The notes under the pieces are model-generated. The model searched no databases, was not told the DNA's origin, and saw only the letters and a list, made by a program, of their open reading frames with translations. Made by a program: the position numbers and the translations under genes. From Tetracentron sinense (lineage: Eukaryota; Streptophyta; Magnoliopsida; Trochodendrales; Trochodendraceae): DNA of 64,000 nt. How positions within the stretch are numbered: position 1 is the stretch's first letter; each line of letters opens with the position of its first letter. The stretch is from positions 29,106,505-29,170,504 of the forward strand of contig CM026571.1 in assembly GCA_015143295.1 (NCBI GenBank), read 5' to 3'. Shown here one piece after another: positions 35,162-46,305 of the stretch.

Positions 35162-36399
35162 TGAAATTTATCCAGATCAATGATCTCTAAGACCTAGAGG
35201 GGGGGGGGGGTGAATAGGTCTATCTAATAATTTCTAACCAATTTTAATTTTTCAATTAATATGTTTAGAAATCAATGATTAATTCAATCAGACAATCCAC
35301 ACAAATCAAACACAGAAGATTTTTACGTGGAAAACCCTAACGGGAAAAAACCACGGGACCTTGTCCAGCAATAAACTTCACTATGAAAAGATATCAAGTA
35401 CAAGAAAAGACCTTACCAAAACAGAAACTACGTTCCTAGGTATAGACTCTTACTCTTGATTTCCACGAACCAGCAGGTTCGATCTCCGCCTTAGCAGCTT
35501 CGGTTCCACACCGACCAAATCTTTTCAAGCAACTTCAAATCCACGATCACACACGATCGATCTCCTTCCACGAAGGCTCCGGATCAAACACCGGACACAC
35601 ACACAAGGTGTAGGGTTGTGAATCAATTTAGTAAATTTCAAACCCTAGAGGAATCTCATACAGATCTGAGATCACACAATGCAAGATCAAAGATTTAGAT
35701 CTATACTTGCATTCTCTAGGATCTAAGAAAGAGGAGGGATCAACAAAGATCTAATAAAAGCAATAAGAAAAACCCTAGAAGAGTTTCTCAGACCTCTACT
35801 CTTTCAAAAATATCAAAGACACGAATTAGGTCTCTCAAAAGTTGTTTATATAGGGTTAAAAAAAGAATCCAGAAAAAGAAAAATTCTTTTTACGGGGACC
35901 GATCGATCGGTGCTCACTACCGATCGCTCGGTTCACAACGGATCGATCGGTTCTAATGACCGATCGCTCGGTTCTAAATCACCTCTCTGAAAAATTTCCC
36001 CATACAAATATTTGGTCCAGTCGATAGCCACCGATCGCTCGGTAGGCCACCGATCGATCGGTCGCAATACCGAGCGATCGGTTGAGACAGAATTTTTGCC
36101 AAAACCATTTTCATTTTATTTTTATTTGATTCAACTAAGATCAAATATCTTTGGTAGGCTTAAAATTATCCTCCTAGGTATTCTTAGGGTTATCTAAGTC
36201 AAATCCAACCTAGGTAGGGTCTCTAAGTCCATTACCTGTCTAGATCCGGAGTAGAACCTTTTTCCTTCACTTTCTTCAATCTTCCTTAAGCTTTAGCTCT
36301 TCTCTTCTCTTCTGACAAGTTGAACATGACTCGACGACTCGACTCAACTGACCTATCTAATGATCACGGAATTTGCCAACACCTATTTAGGGATTTACA
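35162..36399 (-). mobile_element. 3' LTR of the SIRE-like element
   Basis: In element orientation it begins TGTAAATCCC at 36399 and ends at 35162. TATA (ttatata on plus) at 35846-35852; palindrome array 35897-36083; core shared with gypsy LTRs 35981-36029. Confidence 0.97.
35897..36083. repeat. Palindrome array (ACCGATCGATCGGT), SIRE LTR
   Basis: Seven units GATCG(A/C)TCGG or GAGCGATCGG, successive starts within each group 19-21 bp apart, in two groups flanking the shared core. The other LTR has the same array at 45803-45988. Same sequence family as element B's LTR although B is Ty3/gypsy. Confidence 0.9.
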
Positions 36400-36414
36400 A
36401 TCTCCCCCTTTGGC
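36400..36414 (-). promoter_or_regulatory. Polypurine tract, SIRE-like element
   Basis: On the minus strand a GCCAAAGGGGGAGAT tract directly precedes the 3' LTR. 36415-36973 between it and the second frame is untranslated, AT-rich and otherwise featureless. Confidence 0.9.
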
Positions 36415-36973
36415 AATTCCGGGACAAAACAAAACTATTTCATATACTAGGTTCAAATTTTCCCAATTGATTCAAAAATGGAAAATTGACCTTTACATGA
36501 CTCAAAAATAATTACATGACTTTTGACATGTTAACTTGTCATGATTTACCAAACTTAGAACCTGTTTGCCTGCACATGCTAAATCAAAAACCTGTGAAGC
36601 ATGGGAAATAAAATATAGAATAAGAATGAAAATATGTATAACCAGTCAAAACCATTCACAATTCCACAATTCACAATCCATAACAGGTTAGTATTCCAAA
36701 ATCTCATCCATCATCCATAACAGGTATAATACAATTTAACACATTCTCCCCCTTTTTGACTCGGAATGCCAAAGGTGGATTAGTAAAGGAAAGCATAAAC
36801 CATTGAAAGGAGATGAGATAGAAAATAATGAGCATAAACCATTCAAATGTATACATCCATATCAAGTCAATAATATCCAAGTAGGTTTGTACTAAGTACA
36901 ACCAAGACAAAATACATCAAAATGTCAAAATAAAAACTGGCACTTGACTAAGATAAACTCCTATCACGAACTA

Positions 36974-38263
36974 TCACTCCTGGTCATCATCAGAAGTGAG
37001 CTGTGACTCATAGTAAGCCCGAAAATCTCGAACATCTCTCTGTACTCCTAGTACGGCTGCATCGAGAGATCCAAGTCTACCACGAACCTCTGTAGTAAAC
37101 TCCTCGTATGATGAAATATGAGTCCGGAGATCCATCTGCATCTCTCTCATCATCCTCCCAAGATCATCCATAGTGGTCGGAGGAGGACGAGATGACCCAA
37201 CACCAACTTCTGCTCCCTCCTCTGTATCTCGAACTGAGGCATGTGAGAAACTCTGAGATAGGGTCTGTTTATTGATTGGACCCTTAGGTACTCGAGTAGG
37301 AGCACCAGGAGGTGCAAATACCCCTTGTAAACCAAGAAGTTTAGTGATAAGAGATCCAAAAGGAAGGGCTCCAACTACAGTGTCAGATCGATGAGCTTGG
37401 ATCATCAAATCGATAAAATGTGCTGCAAGATCAATATCATGCCCACGAAGAAGACTGAATAGAAAACGAGCTCTTTCCTCCCTAAGGTCTGCAGTATGAA
37501 CCTTTGGGTGGATATTGGCACTCATGACTAGGTTTACAAGTCTTGCATCCCTAGTGAGTTTAGACACTTCAATAAGAGAACCAACCCAAAATGAAGGAGT
37601 GCCACTTAGAAAGGTAACAACTTGTTCCATGGGTTCTTTATCCTCATCAGTCTTATATCTATAAGGATAATAAGCATTTGGAACTCGAGGACAACCAAGA
37701 ATAGCAGCAATTAAATCAGGATTTATTACCACAGATTTTTCTAAAGTTTTAGATTTGAAAGACCAAGTTTTCAAGTTGATATCAGAAAAATTGGAATAAA
37801 ATTCCTGAACCAACTGAATAGGAGCTGGACATGATAGATGGAGAATACCTTCCCATTTACGATCGGTAATGAGTTTAGGAAGATAATAATCAGCAAAGTC
37901 CGAAATTTGAATTCCACGCTCAACCATGATAGCCTTCTTGCTAAAATATTCACGGTAAAGTTGAGCAGCCGAAGGATTAATGAAAGAAGATGATAGACTG
38001 GCATGGGAAGATGAGGCTTTACCCTTGTTTTTACCAGTTTTATCAGCCAAAGCCTTTTGGCGATTCTCAGCAGTAGAATCAATGATTCTACGAATTGGTC
38101 TGTCCCCAATGGAAATACCATGCCCTATTGGAGTGAAAGTAGATGGCTCTAGGTTTTCCTCATCTTGAGGAGGATCCTCTTGGTTGTTGAGGACCAACCT
38201 CCGACGTTTGGGAACGCCAGACATGAGATAGGCAAGAAGGATTAACGACAGAACGAAAGCCAT
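36974..38263 (-). CDS. Additional sense ORF of SIRE-like element (Transposase_32-like, PF20167 type), 429 aa
   Basis: It lies downstream of gag-pol, where SIRE relatives may carry an envelope-like gene. The body (about residues 90-220: YREYFSKKAIMVERGIQIS, LVQEFYSNFSD, VVINPDLIAAILG) resembles what databases call the putative plant transposon protein family; its function is not known. The C-terminal 65 residues look helical/coiled-coil and end acidic (TSDDDQE). The first 13 residues (MAFVLSLILLAYL) are hydrophobic; a second Met at residue 14 starts MSGVPKRRR with a nuclear-signal-like cluster, and either may be used. I see no transmembrane anchor or fusion segment further in, so an envelope role is not supported. 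No stops or shifts. Confidence 0.75.
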   Translation of the reverse strand: MAFVLSLILLAYLMSGVPKRRRLVLNNQEDPPQDEENLEPSTFTPIGHGISIGDRPIRRIIDSTAENRQKALADKTGKNKGKASSSHASLSSSFINPSAAQLYREYFSKKAIMVERGIQISDFADYYLPKLITDRKWEGILHLSCPAPIQLVQEFYSNFSDINLKTWSFKSKTLEKSVVINPDLIAAILGCPRVPNAYYPYRYKTDEDKEPMEQVVTFLSGTPSFWVGSLIEVSKLTRDARLVNLVMSANIHPKVHTADLREERARFLFSLLRGHDIDLAAHFIDLMIQAHRSDTVVGALPFGSLITKLLGLQGVFAPPGAPTRVPKGPINKQTLSQSFSHASVRDTEEGAEVGVGSSRPPPTTMDDLGRMMREMQMDLRTHISSYEEFTTEVRGRLGSLDAAVLGVQRDVRDFRAYYESQLTSDDDQE

Positions 38264-38442
38264 GGAAGATTAGACGAGAAAATCAATCTAAATCGAAGAA
38301 AATCCACAAATCTTACCTTTTAGATGCTTGGGAAACCTTTAGAATAGAAAGGAATGACCGTTTGAAGGATTTGTAGGAGAAGGAACCGAGGGATCGCTCT
38401 GGAGGTCGGAGAACAAGTGAACAAAAAAAATAGAAATGAGGG

Positions 38443-38500
38443 TTTTATAACACTGTTCACGAAAGACCGATCGATCGGTCTTTAGGACCGATCGATCGGT
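38443..38500 (-). promoter_or_regulatory. Promoter-like cluster upstream of the additional ORF
   Basis: On the minus strand, two palindromes (GACCGATCGATCGGTC at 38465-38480 and the same core at 38486-38500, 21 bp centre to centre) are followed after about 15 bp by TTATAAAA (38443-38450) and about 180 bp later by the ORF's ATG. It copies the layout of the LTR promoters (palindromes, TATA, leader) in the middle of the element. A promoter role is an inference. Confidence 0.5.
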
Positions 38501-39689
38501 GGTCTTAAAATTTTTCAAAAATTTTTTACTGTTAAAACCTTTTCTCCCCCTCAACCAATGGAACATTGAAAATACATTTTCACCTCAAAATGACCAACTG
38601 ACCAAAAAAAATATGCAACATGTGATTTCATAAAAATCATAAATAATAATCACCCAAGAATAGATATATCAAGTATAGGCATAAACAAGGATTATGTAAA
38701 CATTAATTGATTTTCACCGGTGATTAAATATGGTATTTGCATCAAATTCACAATCAGAGTCAAGATACAATTAGAAGTAATGTGAGTATGAAATAAAAAT
38801 TCATTACTTGACTCTTTGAATTGGTTTCCTTCCTTAATCTAGATTTTGACATTATATTTCAAATGAGACTCTAAAATTTTTCAAAAACTAGTTTTTAAAA
38901 CCAATAATCATCCATATTTATCTGATGAGCAATTTTTACCCCATATTTGACTAATAAATTTATTTCATATCTTTTTCAGTCAAATTGTACTCATTATGAA
39001 AATTCTTTTTGGAGTACACATATATAGACACTAGCACACTGGTGACTTTCACTCAAGTGAGAAGGTAGCTCTTTCTAATGACAGTAGGGGCTTTCACACT
39101 AGCAATCCATATAGATATCTACTGTTTGTCTAGGTAGCCATTACTCACTGTTTTCATTCACTAGTAGCTATCACACAAACTCACAGGTAGTCCTCTCCAT
39201 GTCAATAATTTTTATATCTAGGGGGCTCACCTTATGGAATTTTTTATGACATTGGTTATTCTAGATTTGATTAATCTAGGGAACCATATGGTATAATATC
39301 AGAACCTTTAAATAGGAACTAAAACCATCCAAAGAATCAGTCAGAGTGCATGTGCAAATTAGAACATCATTGTATGCTCAACTCTAACTGAGGTTAATTA
39401 GCATGACCAAATTCAATCACAAGATCGAACCAACAATTGAACTATCCTATTTTATTCAATCCTATGAAATATTTATTCTTGGATTATATGGTTAAATATG
39501 ATTTCAGGGAAATAACATTAAGCAAAAAGATAGGACAAATGAGGTCATACAAACACATTATTTTTTGTATATTTTTCAATTTTTTGAATGTTTTTGGATT
39601 TTTTATTACTTAAAGAAAATAACAAAAAAAATAGCTCTATGACATAAATAAAACATGAAGAACACATAGGCTATGTAACATGTACACCA
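38501..39689 (-). other. Spacer between gag-pol stop and additional ORF promoter
   Basis: About 1.2 kb, AT-rich, no open frame of note. A stretch near 39040-39230 repeats short variants around tcact...agtag / ggtagct. Nothing else recognised. Confidence 0.5.
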
Positions 39690-42600
39690 TTACTCAACTC
39701 CGCACAAACCGATGGATTTCCTAAGGAGTTCAAACCTAAGGGAATCTAAAGGTTTTGTGAGAATGTCCGCATATTGATTCTCTGTTTGGACATACTCAAT
39801 AGACACAACTTTTTGCTCAACAAGATCACGGATGAAGTGATGCCTAATGTCTATATGCTTTGTGCGAGAGTGTTGCACAGGATTTTTGGAGATATTGATT
39901 GCACTTGTGTTATCACAATACACAATCATAGTGCTTTGATCAATCCCATAATCCTTCAACATCTGTTTCATCCACAGAAGTTGGGTGCAACAACTACCAG
40001 CTGCTATATACTCAGCCTCGGCTGTAGACAGGGAAATGGAATTCTGCTTTTTGCTAAGCCAAGCAACCAAGCAGTTTCCAATATAGAAACACCCGCCGGA
40101 GGTGCTCTTCCTATCATCAGTATTTCCAGCCCAATCAGCATCGGAATACCCCACAACAATGACATTTGTATCGAAAGAATACCAGAGGCCTAAGGACATA
40201 GTTCCACTCACATAGCAAATGATACGCTTGACAGCAACTAAGTGAGACTCTTTGGGATTTGCTTGATAACGGGCACATGCTCCAACACTAAAGGCTATGT
40301 CGGGTCTAGTAGCAGTTAGGTAGAGCAAACTACCAATCATGCTTCTATAATTAGTCTGATCGACATCCTTCCCTGAAGTATCTTTACTAAGCTTTATAGT
40401 AGTACTCATAGGAGTCCTAGCATGCTTAGCAGAACTCATTCCAAATTTCTTCACTAGATTTTTTGCATATTTGATTTGAGATACTGAGATCCCAGAATCC
40501 AATTGCTTGATCTGAAGACCAAGGAAGAAACTTAGCTCACCAACCATGCTCATTTCAAATTCATTTTTCATTTGTTCAGCAAATGAATGAGCATGTAAGT
40601 CTAATGTGGAACCAAATACTATGTCATCAACATATATCTGGGCGATGACAATATCACCTTTCACATTCTTTATGAAAAGGGTTCTGTCTACTCCCCCTCT
40701 CGAAAATCCGTTTTCCAAGAGATAAGTAGTCAGCCTCTCATACCAAGCTCTTGGAGCTTGCTTTAAACCATAGAGGGCCCTTTTTAGTCGATAAACTTGA
40801 TCAAGGTGATGTGGATCTTCAAACCCTTTTGGTTGTTCCACATAGACTTCCTCATGTAGAATGCCATTCAGAAAGGCACTCTTAACATCCATTTGAAAAA
40901 GTTTGAATTTCATATGGCAAGCCACAGCTAGAAGAATTCTTATTGATTCTAGCCTGGCTACAGGAGCAAAAGTTTCATCGAAGTCAATACCTTCAATTTG
41001 GGTGTATCCTTGTGCAACTAACCTAGCCTTATTTCTTATGATAGTACCTTTTTCATCAGATTTGTTCTTGAAAATCCATTTGGTACCTATCACATTTGTA
41101 TTGTTAGGCCTAGGTACTAAATACCAAACATCATTCCTAGTAAACTGAAGTAACTCTTCTTGCATTGCATTTATCCAATTATCATCTGCAAGAGCTTCAG
41201 CTACATTCTTGGGTTCAAAAGATGAAGTATAGCAGATGTAGCTAACTTCATTTTCAATTTGTTTCCTCGTTCTCACTCCACTTTCAACATCACCAATAAT
41301 ATCAGTGGAGGTGTGAGGACTCATGACCCTAGGATGTGTAGGTTTTAATGGAGATGTTTGCTTATCAATAGGTGGAGTTGAAATAATTTCAACATCTTCA
41401 TTTTCAGCACTTTCATCATCCTCACATTGCACATTTTCAACACCGGAGTCATCCACAATTACATTTATGGACTCCATAATTGTAGAGGTTCTCAAGTTAT
41501 ACACTCGATAAGCTCTACTGTTGGTGGAATACCCAAGAAATATCCCTTCATCACTCCGGGATTCAAATTTTCCCAGTTGCTCTCTATCCTTAAGGATATA
41601 GCATTTACTTCCGAATTCTCGAAAGTACTTGACACTAGGTTTCTTGTTATTCCACAACTCATATGGGATTTTCCTTGTTCCAGGTCTTACAAAAACTCTA
41701 TTAACTATATAGCAAGCAGTGTGAACTGCCTCAGCCCAGAAATGAGAAGCTAGATTGTTGCTATGAAGCATAACTCTAGCCATCTCTTGGAGAACCCTGT
41801 TCTTCCTCTCTACTACACCATTCTGCTGAGGTGTAATAGGTGCAGAAAATTCATGTTTGATACCCGACTCATCACAAAAGTCGTTGTACTTAGAGTTTTC
41901 AAACTCCTTTCCATGATCACTTCGAATTCGAGTGATTGGGCATCTTTTCTCATTTTGAATTTTCAGGCAAATACTTTTCAAATTGTCAAAAGCATCGGAT
42001 TTCTCTCTTATAAATGCCACCCATGACATTCTAGAGAAATCATCAACCATGACTAGGATGTATCGCTTTCCACCTAGACTTTCAGTTCTTGTAGGACCCA
42101 TAAGGTCCATATGAATTAATTCCAGTGGATATGAAGTAGCAATACTTGAAGTCTTCTTATGTGGGGTCCTAATTTGTTTACCAATTTGACATGGGCCACA
42201 CACAGCAATAGAAGGCTTTCCTAGTTTGGGAACACCTCTCACAAGCTCTTGCTTAGAGATTTTACATAGGTCTTTGAAGTTCATGTGACCTAGTCTTCGG
42301 TGCCACAAATCAACCTCCTCAATTCTAGTCTTATAACAGACATTTGAGGGAATAGGACTGGGAGTTAAGCCGTAGCAATTGTCAGTGGTTCTCAATCCTT
42401 CTAGAACACACTTACCTTTACCATTAATGACTAAGCATTTATTTTGGGTAAAGTGCACAGCATGATTATCATCACAAAGTTGACTTATGCTAATTAAATT
42501 AGCTTTCAGTCCTTCAACTAACAAGGCATCTTTCAATTTAGGTATGCCTGGTGAATCGATGATACCCTTTCCTTTGACTAAAGACTTGCTTCCGTCACCA

Positions 42601-45011
42601 AAAGTAACAGTCCCATCAGGACAGTCCTCAAATTGAATAAATAAGGACTTGTTACCTGTCATATGCCGAGAACACCCACTGTCGAAGTACCACATTTCTG
42701 TGTTTTGGGCTTTCAAGGCAGTATGAATGACAAAGCACTTAAGGTCTTCCTTTCTTACATACACAGTCTTTAAACTTTGTTTAGATCTTGGATCATTAAT
42801 CTGTGTAGTAGAGACCTTTTTCCTTTTTGTCCTCCTTGACCTTTTTCTGTTTTGTTCAGTTCTAGTTTTTTGATAAATCAAATTATTTCCTCTTGAATAA
42901 TCATTTGGAATAAATTGACCAGTTCTTGTTCTAGAGATTTGAGCAATTCTATTAACATCATCGCTCAACATTCTAGACTTTTCAGCTAGAACCTGAATCT
43001 GCCTTTGAAGAGTCCCTTGACTTAGATTTTGGTTCCATGAACCATTTCGGGGAGCTCTCCTAAATGCATTACAATTAGGTCGAATGTGACCTCTCATACC
43101 ACAAAAGTGACATGTGGGTATGAATCTTGGTAGAGGAGGAAGATTTCTTCTAACTGGAATTTGATTTCTTAAAGCATTCACTCTAGGAGCTGTATTTCTA
43201 GGCGTTACAAAATTTGTATAAGCCTTAGTACTTGATGTAGAAGGTAAATTTTCTTTAGGTTCAGAATGTATTGGCTCAAACACTGCACTAGCCATTGTTC
43301 CAACAGCTAAAGGACCAGTTGGTGTGTCAACATGTCCTATCCCAGATCTACTAGAATTTGATCCATACTTTCTAACTAATTCATCTAGGCAGCTAGTGTT
43401 ACCAAACATTCTTACTTCTTTTTCAAGAGTATAGACCTTCTGAATCAAGTCAGTCTTGTCTTTAAGGGTAATTTGATGTTCTTTTTCAAGAAATTTCACC
43501 TTATCAACAAGAGAAACTTTAATAGTTTCCAGCTCCATTTGCAGAGTTCTTAACTCTTCAATTTCTTTCATGGAAGTGTCTCTTTCAACTTCTAATTTTC
43601 TGACCACATTAGTCAATGAGACATTCTCTTCCAAAAGACATTGAACTTTTATAACAAATGCTTCTTTTTCATTTTCCAACTGACTAACTAGTGCACTCTT
43701 CTCTTCTGCTACTAGTTTACAGATATCTCTTTCATTTTGAATGAGTTTGAGTTTTTTGCTCAAAGAGATTTTTGTTTTAGTCAGTTTCAAACTTTCAGCA
43801 TACAACTTATCATAAGTTGTTTTCAAATCTTCATCACTTTCAGAGTCAGTTTGACTCTTCTGTAAGTCATCACTAGACTCAGTATAAATACTCTCATCAC
43901 TTCTATCCTTTTCATCAACCGCAGAGGTAGTCTCAAGAATCCCAGAAAGGGAAACAGTGAAAGCCGTATGATTTCCAGTATCTTCACTTGAAGAGGAACT
44001 GTCCGATTCTTCATTCTCGGAATCACTGTCATCCCAACAGGCATTCATCACCTTGCCCTTACTCTTCTTCTTGTTAGGACAGTTAGGTGAAATATGACCG
44101 AAGCCATGGCATTCATAACATTGAACACCTTGGGATTTCTTGTCGCCACTTTTGGAATTTTTCTTGTTTTCCCAGGGCTTAGACTTTGACTTCTCAAAAG
44201 TTTTTCCTCCCTGTTTGGGATTAAATCTCTTTTTCGTTCTAAAAAATTTTCGAAATTTTTTAACGAAAAGAGCCATTTCTTCCTCATTCATATCTCCATC
44301 ACTGTCATCCTCATCCAAAGTTTCCTTGATGGTTTTCAAGGCTAAAGATTTATTCTTCTTGGATGGACGTAGATTGAGTTCATAGGTTTGGAGTGATCCA
44401 ACCAATTCCTCAATCTTCAGAGAGTCAACATTTTTACTCTCTTCGATTGCAGTGACTTTGGGTTGAAATCTCTCTGGGAGAGATCTAAGGACTTTTCTAA
44501 CTATTTTGGACTCAGATATTTTCTCACCTAAATTGAAACTAGCGTTGACAATGTCACTAAGTTTTGCATAGAATTCATCAAAAGTGTCATTGTCTTCCAT
44601 GTTTAAATGTTCAAATTTGGTAGTTAACATTTGGAGTTTTGAGATTTTAACAGTGGTAGTACCCTCATGGGTAATTTCAAGAATGTCCCAAGCCTCCTTT
44701 GCTGTTTCACATGAAGAAATTCGTCTGAATTCCTCAGCAGTGACTGCAGTAAAGATAGCATTGAGACCTTTAGTGTTCCATCCACTTGAATCAAGCTCTT
44801 CTCTGGTCCATTCATCAGAATATTTGACGACAGTCAAATCACCTACAGTTTTTACGGGCGTAGTCCACCCATTCTGTATAGACATCCAAATTCTCTCGTC
44901 TATAGATTTGAGAAAGGCTCTCATTCTAGCTTTCCAGTATGCATAATTATTTCCATCAAAAAGTGGTGGACGAGAGACGGATCCTCCTTCTCTTAGAGTA
45001 CTCATGATCAC
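39690..45011 (-). CDS. SIRE-like gag-pol polyprotein, 1773 aa, intact
   Basis: ATG at 45009-45011, stop at 39690-39692. Gag is about residues 1-250; CCHC knuckle [14 protein letters not shown] about 296-309; long coiled-coil region about 390-560; second [18 protein letters not shown] about 634-647. Protease [13 protein letters not shown] (DSG about 777). GAG-pre-integrase [14 protein letters not shown]. Integrase [18 protein letters not shown] and NGVVERKNR give the Asp-Asp-Glu triad (about 970, 1031, 1069). [13 protein letters not shown] and YVDD (about 1460). RNase [25 protein letters not shown] to about 1750. The product is processed to capsid, protease, integrase and RT/RNase H. One frame serves gag and pol. 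Longer than most copia polyproteins because of the gag coiled coil and second knuckle, as in SIRE relatives. Confidence 0.97.
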   Translation of the reverse strand: MIMSTLREGGSVSRPPLFDGNNYAYWKARMRAFLKSIDERIWMSIQNGWTTPVKTVGDLTVVKYSDEWTREELDSSGWNTKGLNAIFTAVTAEEFRRISSCETAKEAWDILEITHEGTTTVKISKLQMLTTKFEHLNMEDNDTFDEFYAKLSDIVNASFNLGEKISESKIVRKVLRSLPERFQPKVTAIEESKNVDSLKIEELVGSLQTYELNLRPSKKNKSLALKTIKETLDEDDSDGDMNEEEMALFVKKFRKFFRTKKRFNPKQGGKTFEKSKSKPWENKKNSKSGDKKSQGVQCYECHGFGHISPNCPNKKKSKGKVMNACWDDSDSENEESDSSSSSEDTGNHTAFTVSLSGILETTSAVDEKDRSDESIYTESSDDLQKSQTDSESDEDLKTTYDKLYAESLKLTKTKISLSKKLKLIQNERDICKLVAEEKSALVSQLENEKEAFVIKVQCLLEENVSLTNVVRKLEVERDTSMKEIEELRTLQMELETIKVSLVDKVKFLEKEHQITLKDKTDLIQKVYTLEKEVRMFGNTSCLDELVRKYGSNSSRSGIGHVDTPTGPLAVGTMASAVFEPIHSEPKENLPSTSSTKAYTNFVTPRNTAPRVNALRNQIPVRRNLPPLPRFIPTCHFCGMRGHIRPNCNAFRRAPRNGSWNQNLSQGTLQRQIQVLAEKSRMLSDDVNRIAQISRTRTGQFIPNDYSRGNNLIYQKTRTEQNRKRSRRTKRKKVSTTQINDPRSKQSLKTVYVRKEDLKCFVIHTALKAQNTEMWYFDSGCSRHMTGNKSLFIQFEDCPDGTVTFGDGSKSLVKGKGIIDSPGIPKLKDALLVEGLKANLISISQLCDDNHAVHFTQNKCLVINGKGKCVLEGLRTTDNCYGLTPSPIPSNVCYKTRIEEVDLWHRRLGHMNFKDLCKISKQELVRGVPKLGKPSIAVCGPCQIGKQIRTPHKKTSSIATSYPLELIHMDLMGPTRTESLGGKRYILVMVDDFSRMSWVAFIREKSDAFDNLKSICLKIQNEKRCPITRIRSDHGKEFENSKYNDFCDESGIKHEFSAPITPQQNGVVERKNRVLQEMARVMLHSNNLASHFWAEAVHTACYIVNRVFVRPGTRKIPYELWNNKKPSVKYFREFGSKCYILKDREQLGKFESRSDEGIFLGYSTNSRAYRVYNLRTSTIMESINVIVDDSGVENVQCEDDESAENEDVEIISTPPIDKQTSPLKPTHPRVMSPHTSTDIIGDVESGVRTRKQIENEVSYICYTSSFEPKNVAEALADDNWINAMQEELLQFTRNDVWYLVPRPNNTNVIGTKWIFKNKSDEKGTIIRNKARLVAQGYTQIEGIDFDETFAPVARLESIRILLAVACHMKFKLFQMDVKSAFLNGILHEEVYVEQPKGFEDPHHLDQVYRLKRALYGLKQAPRAWYERLTTYLLENGFSRGGVDRTLFIKNVKGDIVIAQIYVDDIVFGSTLDLHAHSFAEQMKNEFEMSMVGELSFFLGLQIKQLDSGISVSQIKYAKNLVKKFGMSSAKHARTPMSTTIKLSKDTSGKDVDQTNYRSMIGSLLYLTATRPDIAFSVGACARYQANPKESHLVAVKRIICYVSGTMSLGLWYSFDTNVIVVGYSDADWAGNTDDRKSTSGGCFYIGNCLVAWLSKKQNSISLSTAEAEYIAAGSCCTQLLWMKQMLKDYGIDQSTMIVYCDNTSAINISKNPVQHSRTKHIDIRHHFIRDLVEQKVVSIEYVQTENQYADILTKPLDSLRFELLRKSIGLCGVE

Positions 45012-45058
45012 GGATAATACAGGATCACACTTAAGGGATTAGCCTTATTAGTGAACAA

Positions 45059-45070
45059 GCTCTGATACCA
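45059..45070 (-). promoter_or_regulatory. Primer binding site (tRNA-iMet), SIRE-like element
   Basis: TGGTATCAGAGC on the minus strand, two bases from the 5' LTR; the gag-pol ATG is about 50 bp downstream, so the leader is very short. Confidence 0.95.
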
Positions 45071-45072
45071 AT

Positions 45073-46305
45073 TGAAATTTATCCAGATCAATGATCTCTA
45101 AGACCTAGAGGGGGGGTGAATAGGTCTATCTAATAATTTCTAACCAATTTTAATTTTTCAATTAATATGTTTAGAAATCAATGATTAATTCAATCAGACA
45201 ATCCACACAAATCAAACACAGAAGATTTTTACGTGGAAAACCCTAACGGGAAAAAACCACGGGACCTTGTCCAGCAATAAACTTCACTATGAAAAGATAT
45301 CAAGTACAAGAAAAGACCTTACCAAAACAGAAACTACGTTCCTAGGTATAGACTCTTACTCTTGATTTCCACGAACCAGCAGGTTCGATCTCCGCCTTAG
45401 CAGCTTCGGTTCCACACCGACCAAATCTTTTCAAGCAACTTCAAATCCACGATCACACACGATCGATCTCCTTCCACGAAGGCTCCGGATCAAACACCGG
45501 ACACACACACAAGGTGTAGGGTTGTGAATCAATTTAGTAAATTTCAAACCCTAGAGGAATCTCATACAGATCTGAGATCACACAATGCAAGATCAAAGAT
45601 TTAGATCTATACTTGCATTCTCTAGGATCTAAGAAAGAGGAGGGATCAACAAAGATCTAATAAAAGCAATAAGAAAAACCCTAGAAGAGTTTCTCAGACC
45701 TCTACTCTTTCAAAAATATCAAAGACACGAATTAGGTCTCTCAAAAGTTGTTTATATAGGGTTAAAAAAAGAATCCAGAAAAAGAAAAATTCTTTTTACG
45801 GGGACCGATCGATCGGTGCTCACTACCGATCGCTCGGTTCACAACGGATCGATCGGTTCTAATGACCGATCGCTCGGTTCTAAATCACCTCTCTGAAAAA
45901 TTTCCCCATACAAATATTTGGTCCAGTCGATAGCCACCGATCGCTCGGTAGGCCACCGATCGATCGGTCGCAATACCGAGCGATCGGTTGAGACAGAATT
46001 TTTGCCAAAACCATTTTCATTTTATTTTTATTTGATTCAACTAAGATCAAATATCTTTGGTAGGCTTAAAATTATCCTCCTAGGTATTCTTAGGGTTATC
46101 TAAGTCAAATGCAACCTAGGTAGGGTCTCTAAGTCCATTACCTGTCTAGATCCGGAGTAGAACCTTTTTCCTTCACTTTCTTCAATCTTCCTTAAGCTTT
46201 AGCTCTTCTCTTCTCTTCTGACAAGTTGAACATGACTCGACGACTCGACTCAACTGACCTATCTAATGATCACGGAATTTTCCAACACCTATTTAGGGAT
46301 TTACA
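45073..46305 (-). mobile_element. 5' LTR of the SIRE-like element
   Basis: 1233 bp, near-identical to the 3' LTR. TATA (plus ttatata) 45752-45758; palindromes 45803-45988; shared core 45887-45935. Confidence 0.97.

Larger units (their letters stand above)
35162..46305 (-). mobile_element. Young, apparently complete SIRE-like Ty1/copia element
   Basis: 11,144 bp on the minus strand with perfect acatg duplications (35157-35161, 46306-46310). LTRs 35162-36399 and 45073-46305 differ, by eye, at two positions (36205 C versus 46111 G; 36375 G versus 46281 T) and in a G run (12 versus 7). It has a primer site, polypurine tract, an uninterrupted 1773-residue gag-pol frame and a second 429-residue frame. 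Everything needed for autonomous movement appears present; activity is an inference. Confidence 0.97.

Noticed and set aside
36012..36197. 61-codon frame in both SIRE LTRs
   Set aside because: It runs through the palindrome array and shared core on the strand opposite to the element; identical copies simply reflect LTR identity.
36974..38263. An envelope-like gene
   Set aside because: Only the first 13 residues are hydrophobic; there is no second membrane segment or fusion region, and the body matches another plant transposon-associated family.
39774..44946. Many plus-strand frames of 60-139 codons
   Set aside because: Antisense shadows of the 1773-residue SIRE frame, with no domain signal.
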